A stretch of DNA of 64,000 nucleotides from Bradyrhizobium iriomotense (lineage in GTDB: Bacteria > Pseudomonadota > Alphaproteobacteria > Rhizobiales > Xanthobacteraceae). Made by a program: the position numbers and the translations under genes. Of this stretch, positions 25,308-33,269 are shown in pieces (the stretch's first letter is position 1; the number at the start of each line of letters is the position of its first letter). The DNA lies in assembly GCF_030160715.1 (NCBI RefSeq), contig NZ_BSOW01000008.1:212464-276463 (forward strand), given 5' to 3'. The notes below the pieces were generated by a model. It worked only from the letters and a program-made list of their open reading frames with translations. It ran no database searches and was not told the DNA's origin.

Positions 25308-26081
25308 TCAGCGCTCGGCAAAGGCCTTTTCGACCACGAATTGCGCCGGCTCGCCGTGATTGCCCTCGGTAAGGCCGCGCTCGGTCAGGAGCACCCGGGT
25401 GTCGGCGACCAGCGCCGGACTGCCACAGATCATGACGCGGTCGTGGGCCGCTTCGAGCGGCGGCAGGCCGATGTCGCTGAACAGCTTGCCCGAGGTGATG
25501 AGGTCCGTGATGCGGCCGCGGTTGCGGAAGGGATCGCGGGTGACGGTCGGATAGTAGATGAGCTGGCTGCGGATGTAGTCGCCGAGCAGTTCGTCGTTCG
25601 GCAGCGTCTCGGTGATCATCTCGCCATAGGCGAGCTCCCTCACGTGCCGGCAGCCATGCAGCAGCACGACCTTCTCGAAACGCTCATAGGTCTCGGGATC
25701 CTTGATCACGGAGAGGAAGGGCGCGAGCCCCGTGCCGGTCCCGATCAAATAGAGGTTGCGGCCGTCCTCCAGATTGTCGATCACCAGCGTGCCGGTCGCC
25801 TTGCGGCTGACGATGATCTCGTCGCCTTCCTTCAGGTGCTGGAGGCGCGAGGTCAGCGGGCCGTCCGGCACCTTGATCGAGAAGAATTCGAGCGTGTCCT
25901 CGTAGTTGGCGCTGGCGACGCTGTAGGCGCGCAGCAGCGGCTTCTCGCCGACCTTGAGCCCGATCATGGTGAACTCGCCGTTGCGGAAGCGGAAGGTCGG
26001 GCTGCGGGTGGTCTTGAAGCTGAACAGCGTGTCGGTCCAGTGGTGGACGCTGAGGACGCTTTCCTGGTTGAAATTGCTCAT
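25308..26081 (-). CDS. fpr: Ferredoxin--NADP+ reductase
   Basis: 257 residues, the bacterial Fpr length. FAD motif LLRAYSVASANYEDTLEFFSIKV (RxYS), NADP-binding GRNLYLIGTGTGLAPFLSVIKD and VMICGSPALVADTRVLL, and C-terminal EKAFAER that stacks on FAD. It moves electrons between NADPH and ferredoxin or flavodoxin. It is divergent from the enamidase gene and both face two TTYGTRTACRAA boxes, so it likely supplies low-potential electrons to 6-hydroxynicotinate reductase rather than serving only as a housekeeping Fpr. Good GGGAAGGGTGAG ribosome site. Confidence 0.93.
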   Translation of the reverse strand: MSNFNQESVLSVHHWTDTLFSFKTTRSPTFRFRNGEFTMIGLKVGEKPLLRAYSVASANYEDTLEFFSIKVPDGPLTSRLQHLKEGDEIIVSRKATGTLVIDNLEDGRNLYLIGTGTGLAPFLSVIKDPETYERFEKVVLLHGCRHVRELAYGEMITETLPNDELLGDYIRSQLIYYPTVTRDPFRNRGRITDLITSGKLFSDIGLPPLEAAHDRVMICGSPALVADTRVLLTERGLTEGNHGEPAQFVVEKAFAER

Positions 26082-26128
26082 CTCACCCTTCCCTTGCCGG
26101 CGCGCAGGCGATTGTCAGCCATGCGTCA

Positions 26129-26154
26129 TTCGTATACGATCGTTCGTATACAAA
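26129..26154. promoter_or_regulatory. Double TTYGTRTACRAA operator between fpr and enamidase genes
   Basis: Two adjacent 12-bp near-palindromes: TTCGTATACGAT at 26129-26140 and TTCGTATACAAA at 26143-26154. Together they also form a larger perfect inverted repeat, GTATACGA (26132-26139) with TCGTATAC (26144-26151). Similar boxes lie in front of hnr (36254) and nicA (36407). The MarR protein at 27983 is the likely ligand-responsive repressor. Confidence 0.65.
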
Positions 26155-26231
26155 TGAATAATCCGGCTTGATCCTTTGGTCAAGGCTGCCCAAGATCGCG
26201 AGCGTTGCAGTTAGGAATAAGGAGCCTTTCC

Positions 26232-27428
26232 ATGGCGCATGACGCACCCACGGCCACCGGGCCTTCGAAGCTCGTGATCCGCAATATCGGCCTGATGCTG
26301 TCGGGCGCCCTGGAAAAGCCGATCCTGGATGGCGATACCATCGTCGCCGAGAACGGCAAGATCACTGCCATCGGCCGCTTCAAGGACGTCAACACCGAGG
26401 GCGCGACGACGATCGTCGACGCTAACGGCACCACCGTCGCACCCGGCCTGATCGACAGCCATGTCCACCCCGTCGCCGGCGACTGGACGCCGCGACAGAA
26501 CCAGATCAACTGGATCGACAGCTACCTCCACGGCGGCGTCACCACCATGATCTCGGCGGGCGAAGTGCACATGCCCGGCCGCCCGCGCGACGTCGTCGGG
26601 CTGAAGGCCATGGCGATCTTCGCGCAGCGTGCGTTCTGGACGCTGCGTCCGGGCGGCGTGAAGGTTCACGCCGGCGCGCCCGTGATCGAATGCGAAATGG
26701 TCGAGGAGGATTTCAAGGAGATGGCCGCCGCCGGCGTCAAGCTACTCGGCGAGGTTGGCCTTGGCGGCGTCAAGGACGGCCCCACCGCGCGCAAGATGGT
26801 CGGCTGGGCGCGCAAATACGGCATCCAGAGCACGATCCACACCGGCGGCCCGTCGATCCCCGGCTCCGGCCTGATCGACAAGGACGTGGTGCTGGAGGCC
26901 GACACCGACGTGGTCGGCCACATCAATGGCGGCCACACTGCCCTCCCCGACGACCAGATCCGCTGCATCTGCGAGGGCTGCAAGCGCGGGCTCGAGCTCG
27001 TTCACAACGGCAATGAGCGTTCGGCCCTCTTCACGCTGCGCACCGCGCGCGAGATGGGCGATCTCCACCGCGTCATCCTCGGCACCGACGCGCCGGCCGG
27101 CTCCGGCGTGCAGCCGCTCGGCATTCTGCGCATGGTCTCGATGCTGTCCTCGCTCGGCGAGCTGCCGGCCGAGATCGCGTTTTGCCTCGCCACGGGCAAC
27201 ACCGCGCGCATGCGCGAGCTCGATTGCGGCCTCATCGAAGTGGGCCGCGCTGCCGATTTCGTCCTCATGGACAAGGCGCAGCACTCACCCGGCAAGAACA
27301 TCCTGGAGAGCGTCCAGCTCGGCGACCTTCCCGGCATCGGCATGACCATCATCGACGGCATCGTGCGGACGCAGCGCAGCCGGAATACGCCGCCGGCGGG
27401 GAAGGTGCCGGAGGTGGTGGGGAAGTGA
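26232..27428 (+). CDS. ena: Enamidase (6-oxo-1,4,5,6-tetrahydronicotinate amidohydrolase)
   Basis: 398 residues resembling Eubacterium barkeri enamidase along most of its length: APGLIDSHVHPVAGDWTPRQNQINWIDSYLHGGVTTMISAGEVHMPGRP, LLGEVGLGGVKD, STIHTGGPSIPGSGLI, VGHINGGHTAL, ILGTDAPAGSGVQPLGILR and the tail RNTPPAGK. The HxH (SHVHP) and later His/Asp ligands fit a binuclear metal site. The enzyme hydrolyses the cyclic enamide and releases ammonia, giving 2-formylglutarate. It is the third step of the reductive nicotinate route. AAGGAG lies eight bases before the ATG. Confidence 0.92.
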   Translation: MAHDAPTATGPSKLVIRNIGLMLSGALEKPILDGDTIVAENGKITAIGRFKDVNTEGATTIVDANGTTVAPGLIDSHVHPVAGDWTPRQNQINWIDSYLHGGVTTMISAGEVHMPGRPRDVVGLKAMAIFAQRAFWTLRPGGVKVHAGAPVIECEMVEEDFKEMAAAGVKLLGEVGLGGVKDGPTARKMVGWARKYGIQSTIHTGGPSIPGSGLIDKDVVLEADTDVVGHINGGHTALPDDQIRCICEGCKRGLELVHNGNERSALFTLRTAREMGDLHRVILGTDAPAGSGVQPLGILRMVSMLSSLGELPAEIAFCLATGNTARMRELDCGLIEVGRAADFVLMDKAQHSPGKNILESVQLGDLPGIGMTIIDGIVRTQRSRNTPPAGKVPEVVGK

Positions 27429-27438
27429 CGGCACTTGC

Positions 27439-27535
27439 CGTCATTCCGGGGCGCGCGTCAGCGCGAACCCGGAATCCCGCGCAACAACCTCTGGATTCCG
27501 GGTTCACGCGCGATGCGCGTGCCCCGGAATGACGG
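27439..27535. repeat. Long intergenic inverted repeat (CATTCCGGGGCGCGCG type)
   Basis: Left arm GTCATTCCGGGGCGCGCG ... CGAACCCGGAAT (about 27440-27474) and right arm ATTCCGGGTTCACGCG ... GTGCCCCGGAATGAC (about 27494-27533) are imperfect inverted copies around a short centre. It lies just after the enamidase stop and before the convergent 27550 gene, so it could terminate both. This kind of palindrome is common between genes in Bradyrhizobium (from memory). Confidence 0.7.
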
Positions 27536-27549
27536 ATTGAGCGCAGGAA

Positions 27550-27939
27550 TCAGCGCGGTTTCTCTACCTCGCAACGCACATAGGTCTGGCGCTTGGCGCG
27601 TCCGACCGGGCCGTTGTCCATCACGAGCTTGCCGTCCGCAGCGATTGACACCCGGGGATTGGAACGAAACTTCTCGCCCTCGCCTTCGCAGGCGAGCCGC
27701 ATCTTCCAGCTGAGTTTCCCGTCGGCGGTGATCTCGCTGGCGCGACACCGCGTCTCGTACCAGTAGAGGCGGTTGCCGCCTTCGATGCTCATGCGGTTCG
27801 CGCTGTCCTGGTCGCGGCAATCCTTTTGGGTCGATGCCCAGAACCCTTCGTAAGGTTGCGCGCCCCAGGCAGGAGCGCACCCGCCCGCCAGCGCTGCACC
27901 AAGCCTCAAAACCATCGCAAACCGCGTCGCCGCTCTCAT
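27550..27939 (-). CDS. Small secreted protein, unrecognised
   Basis: 129 residues: signal peptide MRAATRFAMVLRLGAALAGGCAPAWGA, then a compact domain with four cysteines (CRDQDSANRMSIEGGNRLYWYETRCRASEITADGKLSWKMRLACEGEGEKFRS ... YVRCEVEKPR). The Cys pattern suggests two disulfides in the periplasm. The ATG at 27939 has GAGG nine bases upstream; an in-frame ATG at 27966 is possible but spoils the signal peptide. It follows marR by 43 bp on the same strand, at the tail of the nicotinate operon. Function unknown. Confidence 0.72.
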   Translation of the reverse strand: MRAATRFAMVLRLGAALAGGCAPAWGAQPYEGFWASTQKDCRDQDSANRMSIEGGNRLYWYETRCRASEITADGKLSWKMRLACEGEGEKFRSNPRVSIAADGKLVMDNGPVGRAKRQTYVRCEVEKPR

Positions 27940-27982
27940 GCCGGTCAACCTCGACAAAACCTTCATCGAGGTTAGTCGCCGC

Positions 27983-28438
27983 TCACCGCAGCTTGTTCAA
28001 CAGCGCCATCAGCATCTCGCGCTCCTTCGCATCGAGCGGTGCGAGAGTCTCGCGGGTGATGGCGAGCGCGTTCGGCGCGACCTTTTCAGCCAGCTGCTGA
28101 CCGGCGCGTGTGAGGCTGACGAGCAGCCGCCGGCCGTCTTCCGGATCCTGGCTCGTCTCCGTCAGTCCGCGGGCGCTGAGCCGGTCGATCACGCCCTTGA
28201 TGGTCGCGACGTCCATCGCCGTCAGGCGTCCCAGCTGGTTTTGCGAGCAAGGCCCGGTCTCGGCGAGCTTTGACAGCGCCGCCCATTGCGTCGGCGTCAG
28301 GTTGGTGCCGATGTCTCGGGCAAAGATCGCGCTGTGACGCTGCCAGACTTGGCGCAGGATGAAGCCAACCTGCTCGTCGAGCACATAAGGCGGCTTGGCC
28401 TGCCTGACGCTCTTCTTGGCTGCGACGCCTCTCGCCAT
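27983..28438 (-). CDS. MarR-family regulator, probable repressor of the nicotinate island
   Basis: 151 residues with a MarR winged helix: FILRQVWQRHSAIFARDIGTNLTPTQWAALSKLAETGPCSQNQLGRLTAMDVATIKGVIDRLSARGLTETSQDPEDGRRLLVSLTRAG. It is encoded 16 bp after the ATPase gene at 28455, inside the nicotinate operon. Pseudomonas putida also controls nic genes with a MarR protein (NicR) that responds to 6-hydroxynicotinate, so the same logic is likely here. Its candidate operators are the TTYGTRTACRAA boxes at 26129, 36254 and 36407. The ATG at 28438 is chosen over an upstream in-frame start inside the ATPase gene. Confidence 0.88.
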   Translation of the reverse strand: MARGVAAKKSVRQAKPPYVLDEQVGFILRQVWQRHSAIFARDIGTNLTPTQWAALSKLAETGPCSQNQLGRLTAMDVATIKGVIDRLSARGLTETSQDPEDGRRLLVSLTRAGQQLAEKVAPNALAITRETLAPLDAKEREMLMALLNKLR

Positions 28439-28454
28439 TCCCGCCCCGCCCCCT

Positions 28455-29159
28455 TCACAATGACAGATGCGCGTCGCGGATATCCGGGCGCGCATCGAGC
28501 TCGGCCATCGTACCACCGAAACAGATTCGGCCGCGCTCGATGATATAGGCGCGATCGGAGATCAGCTTTGCAAAATGCAGGTTCTGCTCGGAAACCACGA
28601 TGCTGACGCCTTCCTTCTTCATGGTCAGGATCGCATCGACCATCTGCTCCACGATCTTGGGCGACAGCCCCTCCGACGGCTCGTCCAGCAGCACCAGCGA
28701 TGGGTTGCCCATCAGCGTGCGGGCGATGGTCAGCATCTGCTGCTCGCCGCCGCTCATGCGGCCACCCGGCCGATTGCGCATCTCGTTCAGATTCGGAAAC
28801 AGCGTGAACAGCTTTTCCCGCGTCCAGTATGGCGCGTTCGGCCGCTTGGGCTGGCGACCGACTTCCAGATTCTCCTCGACCGTGAGGTCGGTAAAGATGC
28901 GGCGCTCCTCCGGCACGTAGCCGAGCCCGCCGCGCACGATCTCATGCGTCGGCCGGGCCGAGACGTCCTTGCCCTCGAACACGATACGGCCCGAGCGCTG
29001 CGCCACGAGGCCGACGATGGAGCGGAACGTCGTCGACTTGCCGGCGCCATTGCGCCCCAGAAGTGCGACCACCTCGCCGTCACCGACCTCGAGGGCGATG
29101 TCGAACAGGATGTGGGCCGGACCGTAATGGCTGTTGAGCCCCCCGACCGTGAGCTTCAT
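28455..29159 (-). CDS. Branched-chain-type ABC transporter ATPase (LivF-like)
   Basis: 234 residues, the usual LivF length. Walker A LLGRNGAGKSTTFRSI, signature LSGGEQQ-like MSGGEQQMLTIARTLM, Walker B LVLLDEPSEGLSP and the switch His region IVVSEQNLHFAKLI. It pairs with the LivG-like ATPase at 29156, overlapping it by four bases. Together they energise the importer encoded upstream, which sits in the nicotinate island and therefore most likely imports nicotinate or a related pyridine acid rather than leucine. Confidence 0.94.
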   Translation of the reverse strand: MKLTVGGLNSHYGPAHILFDIALEVGDGEVVALLGRNGAGKSTTFRSIVGLVAQRSGRIVFEGKDVSARPTHEIVRGGLGYVPEERRIFTDLTVEENLEVGRQPKRPNAPYWTREKLFTLFPNLNEMRNRPGGRMSGGEQQMLTIARTLMGNPSLVLLDEPSEGLSPKIVEQMVDAILTMKKEGVSIVVSEQNLHFAKLISDRAYIIERGRICFGGTMAELDARPDIRDAHLSL

Positions 29160-29947
29160 GTCGCGGCCCCCTCGCGATGACGGGCATCGTAGACGAGGCC
29201 CTCGCCGAGATAGACCGCCTGCACCTGCGGATTGCCCCGCACTTCCGTCGGCGAGCCCTCGGCAATCAGCGTGCCGCGGTTGAGCACGATGATACGGTCG
29301 GCATGTTCGAACACCACGTCCATGTCGTGCTCGGTGAAGAGCACGCCGATGGATTTCTCCCGCGCGATACGTGCGGTGAGCCGCATCAGGTCGATGCGCT
29401 CGCGCGGCGCCATGCCGGCAGTCGGCTCGTCCATCAGCAGGAGCTTTGGCTCGTTGGCGAGCGCAACCGCAAGCTCGAGCCGCTTGAGATCGCCATAGGC
29501 GAGCTCACCGCACGGACGATCCGCATAGCCGCCCATACCGACGAGCTCCAGCAGGCGCACCGCCTCGTCGCGATCGAAGCGCGGCGCCGAGCCCCAGAGA
29601 TTGAGCAATTGCTTCTGGTGCGAGATCAGCGCGACCTGGACGTTCTCGCGCACCGTCATGGTGGCAAAGGTTGCTGTGATCTGGAACGTGCGGCCGACGC
29701 CGAGGCGCCAGACCTCACGCGGCTTCTTGGCCGTCGTGTCCTCGCCGAGCAGACGGATGCGCCCGGAGTCCGGCTTGTTTTGGCCGTTGAGCATGTCGAA
29801 GCAGGTGCTCTTGCCGGCGCCGTTCGGGCCGATCAGCGCAAGAATCTCGCCGGCGCGCAGCTCGAACGAGACGCCGCGCACGGCATGGATGCCGCCATAG
29901 GATTTGGTCAGGCCTTCGACCGCGAGAAGTGTGGGTGCGACGCTCAT
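29156..29947 (-). CDS. Branched-chain-type ABC transporter ATPase (LivG-like)
   Basis: 263 residues. Walker A ALIGPNGAGKSTCFDMLNG, Q-loop region VGRTFQITATFATMTVRENVQVAL, Walker B LLLMDEPTAGMAPRERIDLM, and VLFTEHDMDVVFEHADRIIVLNRG with the switch His. The extra C-terminal segment (EVRGNPQVQAVYLGEG) is typical of LivG. It overlaps both the fused permease gene and the LivF-like gene by four bases, so the three are translated as a unit. Confidence 0.94.
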   Translation of the reverse strand: MSVAPTLLAVEGLTKSYGGIHAVRGVSFELRAGEILALIGPNGAGKSTCFDMLNGQNKPDSGRIRLLGEDTTAKKPREVWRLGVGRTFQITATFATMTVRENVQVALISHQKQLLNLWGSAPRFDRDEAVRLLELVGMGGYADRPCGELAYGDLKRLELAVALANEPKLLLMDEPTAGMAPRERIDLMRLTARIAREKSIGVLFTEHDMDVVFEHADRIIVLNRGTLIAEGSPTEVRGNPQVQAVYLGEGLVYDARHREGAAT

Positions 29948-31833
29948 TCGGCGGGCCCGATCGGTTTGGCGAGCAAGGTCGAGCCCGGCGGCGATGAGCC
30001 CTTGCGCCGCTGCGCGAGCATTTCCAGCATGCCGACGATCCCCTTCGGGAAGACGACCACGATCAGCACGATGAAGGCGCCGAGCACGAGTTTTGAGAGA
30101 TCGGTCTGGCTGACGAGCCAGATGTTGAGCGCCTTGTAGACGATCGCGCCGATCACCGCGCCCGACACCGTCTCGACGCCGCCGAGCAGCACCATGACGA
30201 GCGCATCAACCGAGAGCGAGATGCCGAGATTATCCGGGAAGACGCTGCCCTTCAGATACGCGAACAGCGCTCCGCCGATGCCGGCGGTCGTTCCCGCGAT
30301 GACGAAGGCCGTCCACTGCATGCGCTTGACATTGATGCCGATCGCCTCGCTGCGCAGCGCCGAATCGCGCGTGGCGCGCAGCGCGTAGCCGAATGGCGAG
30401 AACACCGCGATGCGCAAGGCGATCGTCACGAGCGTGGCGACGCCGAGCGCCAGCCAGTAGAAATGCGACGGGCTCGCCGCCCATTTTTCCGGCCAGACGC
30501 CTAAAATGCCGTTGTCGCCGCCGGTGACGCTGACCCACTGGAACGCGATCGACCACACGATCTGCGCAAAGGCGAGCGTCAGCATCGCGAAATAGACACC
30601 GGAGAGCTGCACCGCAAAAAAGCCGAACACCGCTGCGCCGAGGCAGCCGAGCAGCGGTCCCAGCAGCAGGCAGACGATCATCGGTAGTCCCGCCATCTTG
30701 GCGAGGAAGGCAACGCCGTAGGCGCCGAGACCGAAATACGCCGCGTGTCCGAAGGATGCGAGGCCCCCGACCGCCATCAGGAAGTGCAGGCTGACGGCGA
30801 AGATCACGAAGATCGCGATCTCCGAGCCGACCGTCAGGGCATAGTTGCCGGCGAACAGCGGCAGCGCCGCCGCGACGCCGAGCGCAGCAAGCGAGGCCAG
30901 CCGTTCGTTCGACGTCAGTGGACGCCAGGGATTGACGGTGAGGCCCGGCGTACGGCGCGCGGGCGCCTCAGGCCTGCCAAACAGGCCCCAGGGCCGCACG
31001 ATCAGCACCACCGCCATCACCAGGAAGACCAGGATGATGGAAATCTTCGGGAAAATCAGGATGCCGAAGGCGTTGAGCTCGGAGACCAGCACCGCCGCGA
31101 CGAAGGCGCCGACGATGCTGCCGAGACCACCGATCACGACCACGACGAAGACCTCGACGATGATGCGCAGGTCCATGGCGTGATGCACGGCATCGCGCGG
31201 AATTTGCAGCGCGCCGCCGAGCGCGGCGAGGAAGACGCCGACCGCGAACACGGATGTGAACAGCCATTTCTGATTGACGCCGAGCGCCGCTACCATGTCG
31301 CGGTCCTGCGTCGCCGCGCGCACTAGCACGCCCCAGCGGGTGCGCTGGAACAGGAGCCAGAGGATGCCGAGCACGACCGGGCCGAGCACGATCAGGAACA
31401 GGTCGTAGCTCGGGATGTTCTGGCCGAAGAAATCGACCGCGCCCTTGAAGCCCGGCGCGCGGCGGCCGAGCAGATCGTCGGGGCCCCAGATGAGGACGAC
31501 GAGATCCTCGACCATCAGCGTCAGGCCGAACGTCGCGAGCAGCTGGAACAGTTCGGGCGCGTGATAGATACGCCGAAGCAGCACCATCTCGACGAGGACA
31601 CCGATCAGCGCCACCGCGAGCGCGGCGACGACGATGCCGCCCCAGAAGCCGAACGCGCCGGAAAGGCGGTCCGTCAGCGTGAACGCGATATAGGCGCCGA
31701 CCATGTAGAAGGCGCCGTGCGCGAAGTTCACGATCCGCGTCACGCCGAAGATGATCGACAGGCCCGAAGCCACCAGGAACAGCGACGCTGCGCTGGCGAG
31801 TCCGGTCAGAAACTGTACGACGTAAAAGGCCAT
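29944..31833 (-). CDS. Fused LivH-LivM ABC permease
   Basis: 629 residues joining two normally separate permeases. Residues 1 to about 290 are LivH-like (SGLSIIFGVTRIVNFAHGAFYMVGAYIAF ... RAATQDRDMVAALGVNQKWLFTSVFAVGVFLAALGGAL). After a Pro/Arg-rich linker (GRPEAPARRTPGLTVNPW) the rest is LivM-like (LMAVGGLASFGHAAYFGLGAYGVAFL ... RATRDSALRSEAIGINVKRMQWTAFVIAGTTAGIGGALFAY). One polypeptide thus makes the whole channel and fixes a 1:1 ratio. Such fusions occur in other rhizobial Liv-type importers. Confidence 0.93.
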   Translation of the reverse strand: MAFYVVQFLTGLASAASLFLVASGLSIIFGVTRIVNFAHGAFYMVGAYIAFTLTDRLSGAFGFWGGIVVAALAVALIGVLVEMVLLRRIYHAPELFQLLATFGLTLMVEDLVVLIWGPDDLLGRRAPGFKGAVDFFGQNIPSYDLFLIVLGPVVLGILWLLFQRTRWGVLVRAATQDRDMVAALGVNQKWLFTSVFAVGVFLAALGGALQIPRDAVHHAMDLRIIVEVFVVVVIGGLGSIVGAFVAAVLVSELNAFGILIFPKISIILVFLVMAVVLIVRPWGLFGRPEAPARRTPGLTVNPWRPLTSNERLASLAALGVAAALPLFAGNYALTVGSEIAIFVIFAVSLHFLMAVGGLASFGHAAYFGLGAYGVAFLAKMAGLPMIVCLLLGPLLGCLGAAVFGFFAVQLSGVYFAMLTLAFAQIVWSIAFQWVSVTGGDNGILGVWPEKWAASPSHFYWLALGVATLVTIALRIAVFSPFGYALRATRDSALRSEAIGINVKRMQWTAFVIAGTTAGIGGALFAYLKGSVFPDNLGISLSVDALVMVLLGGVETVSGAVIGAIVYKALNIWLVSQTDLSKLVLGAFIVLIVVVFPKGIVGMLEMLAQRRKGSSPPGSTLLAKPIGPAE

Positions 31834-31868
31834 CGGCGGTCCGGGTTCACAAGACTCTCAGCATTCGG

Positions 31869-31965
31869 GCTTCATCCTTCGAGACGGCGCTTCGCGCCTC
31901 CTCAGGATGAGGTCCGAGACCCTCATGGTGAGGAGCGCGGCGACGCCGCGCGTCTCGAACCATAG
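31869..31965. repeat. Intergenic palindromic element (CTTCGAGACG...CTCCTCAGGATGAGG type), copy 1
   Basis: Two head-to-head units: ATCCTTCGAGACG ... CTCCTCAGGATGAGG (31874-31913) and its imperfect reverse complement (about 31921-31961, ending CGTCTCGAACCAT). A second copy of the same family lies at 57415-57525. It separates the fused permease gene from the binding-protein gene inside an operon, where it could form a large mRNA hairpin that sets their relative expression. Confidence 0.75.
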
Positions 31966-31986
31966 GCCCCCGTTGTAGTCGCAGCA

Positions 31987-33189
31987 TCAATCCTTCGGGC
32001 GCAGCTTCTCGACTTCGGCATCGCTCGGCAGATAGTCCGCTCCCTTCTTGTAGGACGACTCCACCATCACACCCTTGCCGTCCTTCAGCGCGGTCTTGCC
32101 GACGAAGGCCCCGAGCGTCGACTGGTGATCGATCTTGCGGAAGGTGGTCTCGCCGAAGGGCGAGCCGACCGAGAGGCCTTCGGCCGCCGCGATCAGCTTC
32201 TCCGGATCGGTCGATCCGGCCTTGGCTAGGATCGCCGCCGCCGACTTGATGGTCTGATAGCCGACGATCGAGCCGAGGCGCGGATAGTCGTTGTACTTGG
32301 CCTGATAGGCCTTGAGGAACGCATCGTGCTCGGGCGTCTTGATCGAGTACCAGGGATAGCCGGTGACGATCCAGCCCTCCGGCGTCTCGTCCTTGAGCGG
32401 ATCGAGATATTCCGGCTCGCCGGTCAGGAACGACACTACGGCGCGATCCTTGAACAGGCCGCGGGTATTGCCTTCGCGCACGAGCTTCACGAGATCGGCG
32501 CCGAAGGTGACGTTGAGGATCGCTTCCGGATTGGCTTGGGCAACCGCCTGCACCACCGGGCCTGCATCGATCTTGCCCTGCGGCGGCCACTGCTCGTCGA
32601 CCCACTGGATGTCCGGACGCTTCTCCGACATCAGCTTCTTGAACACCGCAACCGCCGACTGGCCGTATTCGTAGTTCGGCGCGATCGTCGCCCAGCGCTT
32701 TGCCGGCAGCTTCGCGGCCGCTTCGACCAGCATCGCGGCCTGCATGTAGTTCGAGGGACGCAGGCGGAACGTGTACTTGTTGCCCTTCGACCAGGTGACG
32801 GCATCCGTCAGCGGCTCGGCGGCGAGGAAGAACACTTTCTTCTGGTTGGCGAAGTCGCTCACGGCAAGGCCGATGTTCGACAGGAACGTGCCCGCGAGCA
32901 TCGCCACGCCTTCGCTCGACACGAGTTCGTTGGCCGCGGTCTGCGCGTCGGCCGGCTTGCCGCCGTCATCCTTGGAGATCACGACGAGCTTCTTGCCGTT
33001 GATGCCGCCGGCCGCGTTGATTTCCTCGACGGCAAGCTGCCAGCCCTTGCGGTAGGGCTCGGTGAACGCCGGCAGCAGCGAATAGCTGTTGATCTCGCCG
33101 ATCTTGATCTCCTGCGCCCTCACCGAGCTGGCCATGCCGCCGACCAGGAGCGCGAACGCCGCGCCCACGAAATAGTTCTTTGCTCGCAT
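31987..33189 (-). CDS. Branched-chain-type ABC transporter substrate-binding protein
   Basis: 400 residues with a signal peptide (MRAKNYFVGAAFALLVGGMASSVRA) and a LivJ-type domain: QEIKIGEINSYSLLPAFTEPYRKGWQLAVEEINAAGGINGKKLVVISKDDGGKPADAQTAANELVSSEGVAMLAG. It delivers the ligand to the fused permease. The start at 33189 has GGAGG five bases upstream. Position between the reductase genes and the permease genes argues for a nicotinate-type ligand, although the family name refers to branched-chain amino acids. Confidence 0.93.
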   Translation of the reverse strand: MRAKNYFVGAAFALLVGGMASSVRAQEIKIGEINSYSLLPAFTEPYRKGWQLAVEEINAAGGINGKKLVVISKDDGGKPADAQTAANELVSSEGVAMLAGTFLSNIGLAVSDFANQKKVFFLAAEPLTDAVTWSKGNKYTFRLRPSNYMQAAMLVEAAAKLPAKRWATIAPNYEYGQSAVAVFKKLMSEKRPDIQWVDEQWPPQGKIDAGPVVQAVAQANPEAILNVTFGADLVKLVREGNTRGLFKDRAVVSFLTGEPEYLDPLKDETPEGWIVTGYPWYSIKTPEHDAFLKAYQAKYNDYPRLGSIVGYQTIKSAAAILAKAGSTDPEKLIAAAEGLSVGSPFGETTFRKIDHQSTLGAFVGKTALKDGKGVMVESSYKKGADYLPSDAEVEKLRPKD

Positions 33190-33223
33190 CCAAACCTCCA
33201 CTTTCTTGAAAACTCTATTTCTT

Positions 33224-33268
33224 GCATGATCTGATCGGAAAACCGGTTCCCACTTTTCCGGATCATGC
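33224..33268. repeat. Short intergenic palindrome (GCATGATC...GATCATGC)
   Basis: 45-bp imperfect palindrome with ends GCATGATC (33224-33231) and GATCATGC (33261-33268), and inner parts CGGAAAACCGGTTCCC and ACTTTTCCG. I remember this motif (GGAAAAGTGGGAACCGGTTTTCC core) as very frequent between genes in Bradyrhizobium and related genera. It lies between two operon genes. Confidence 0.65.
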
Positions 33269-33269
33269 G

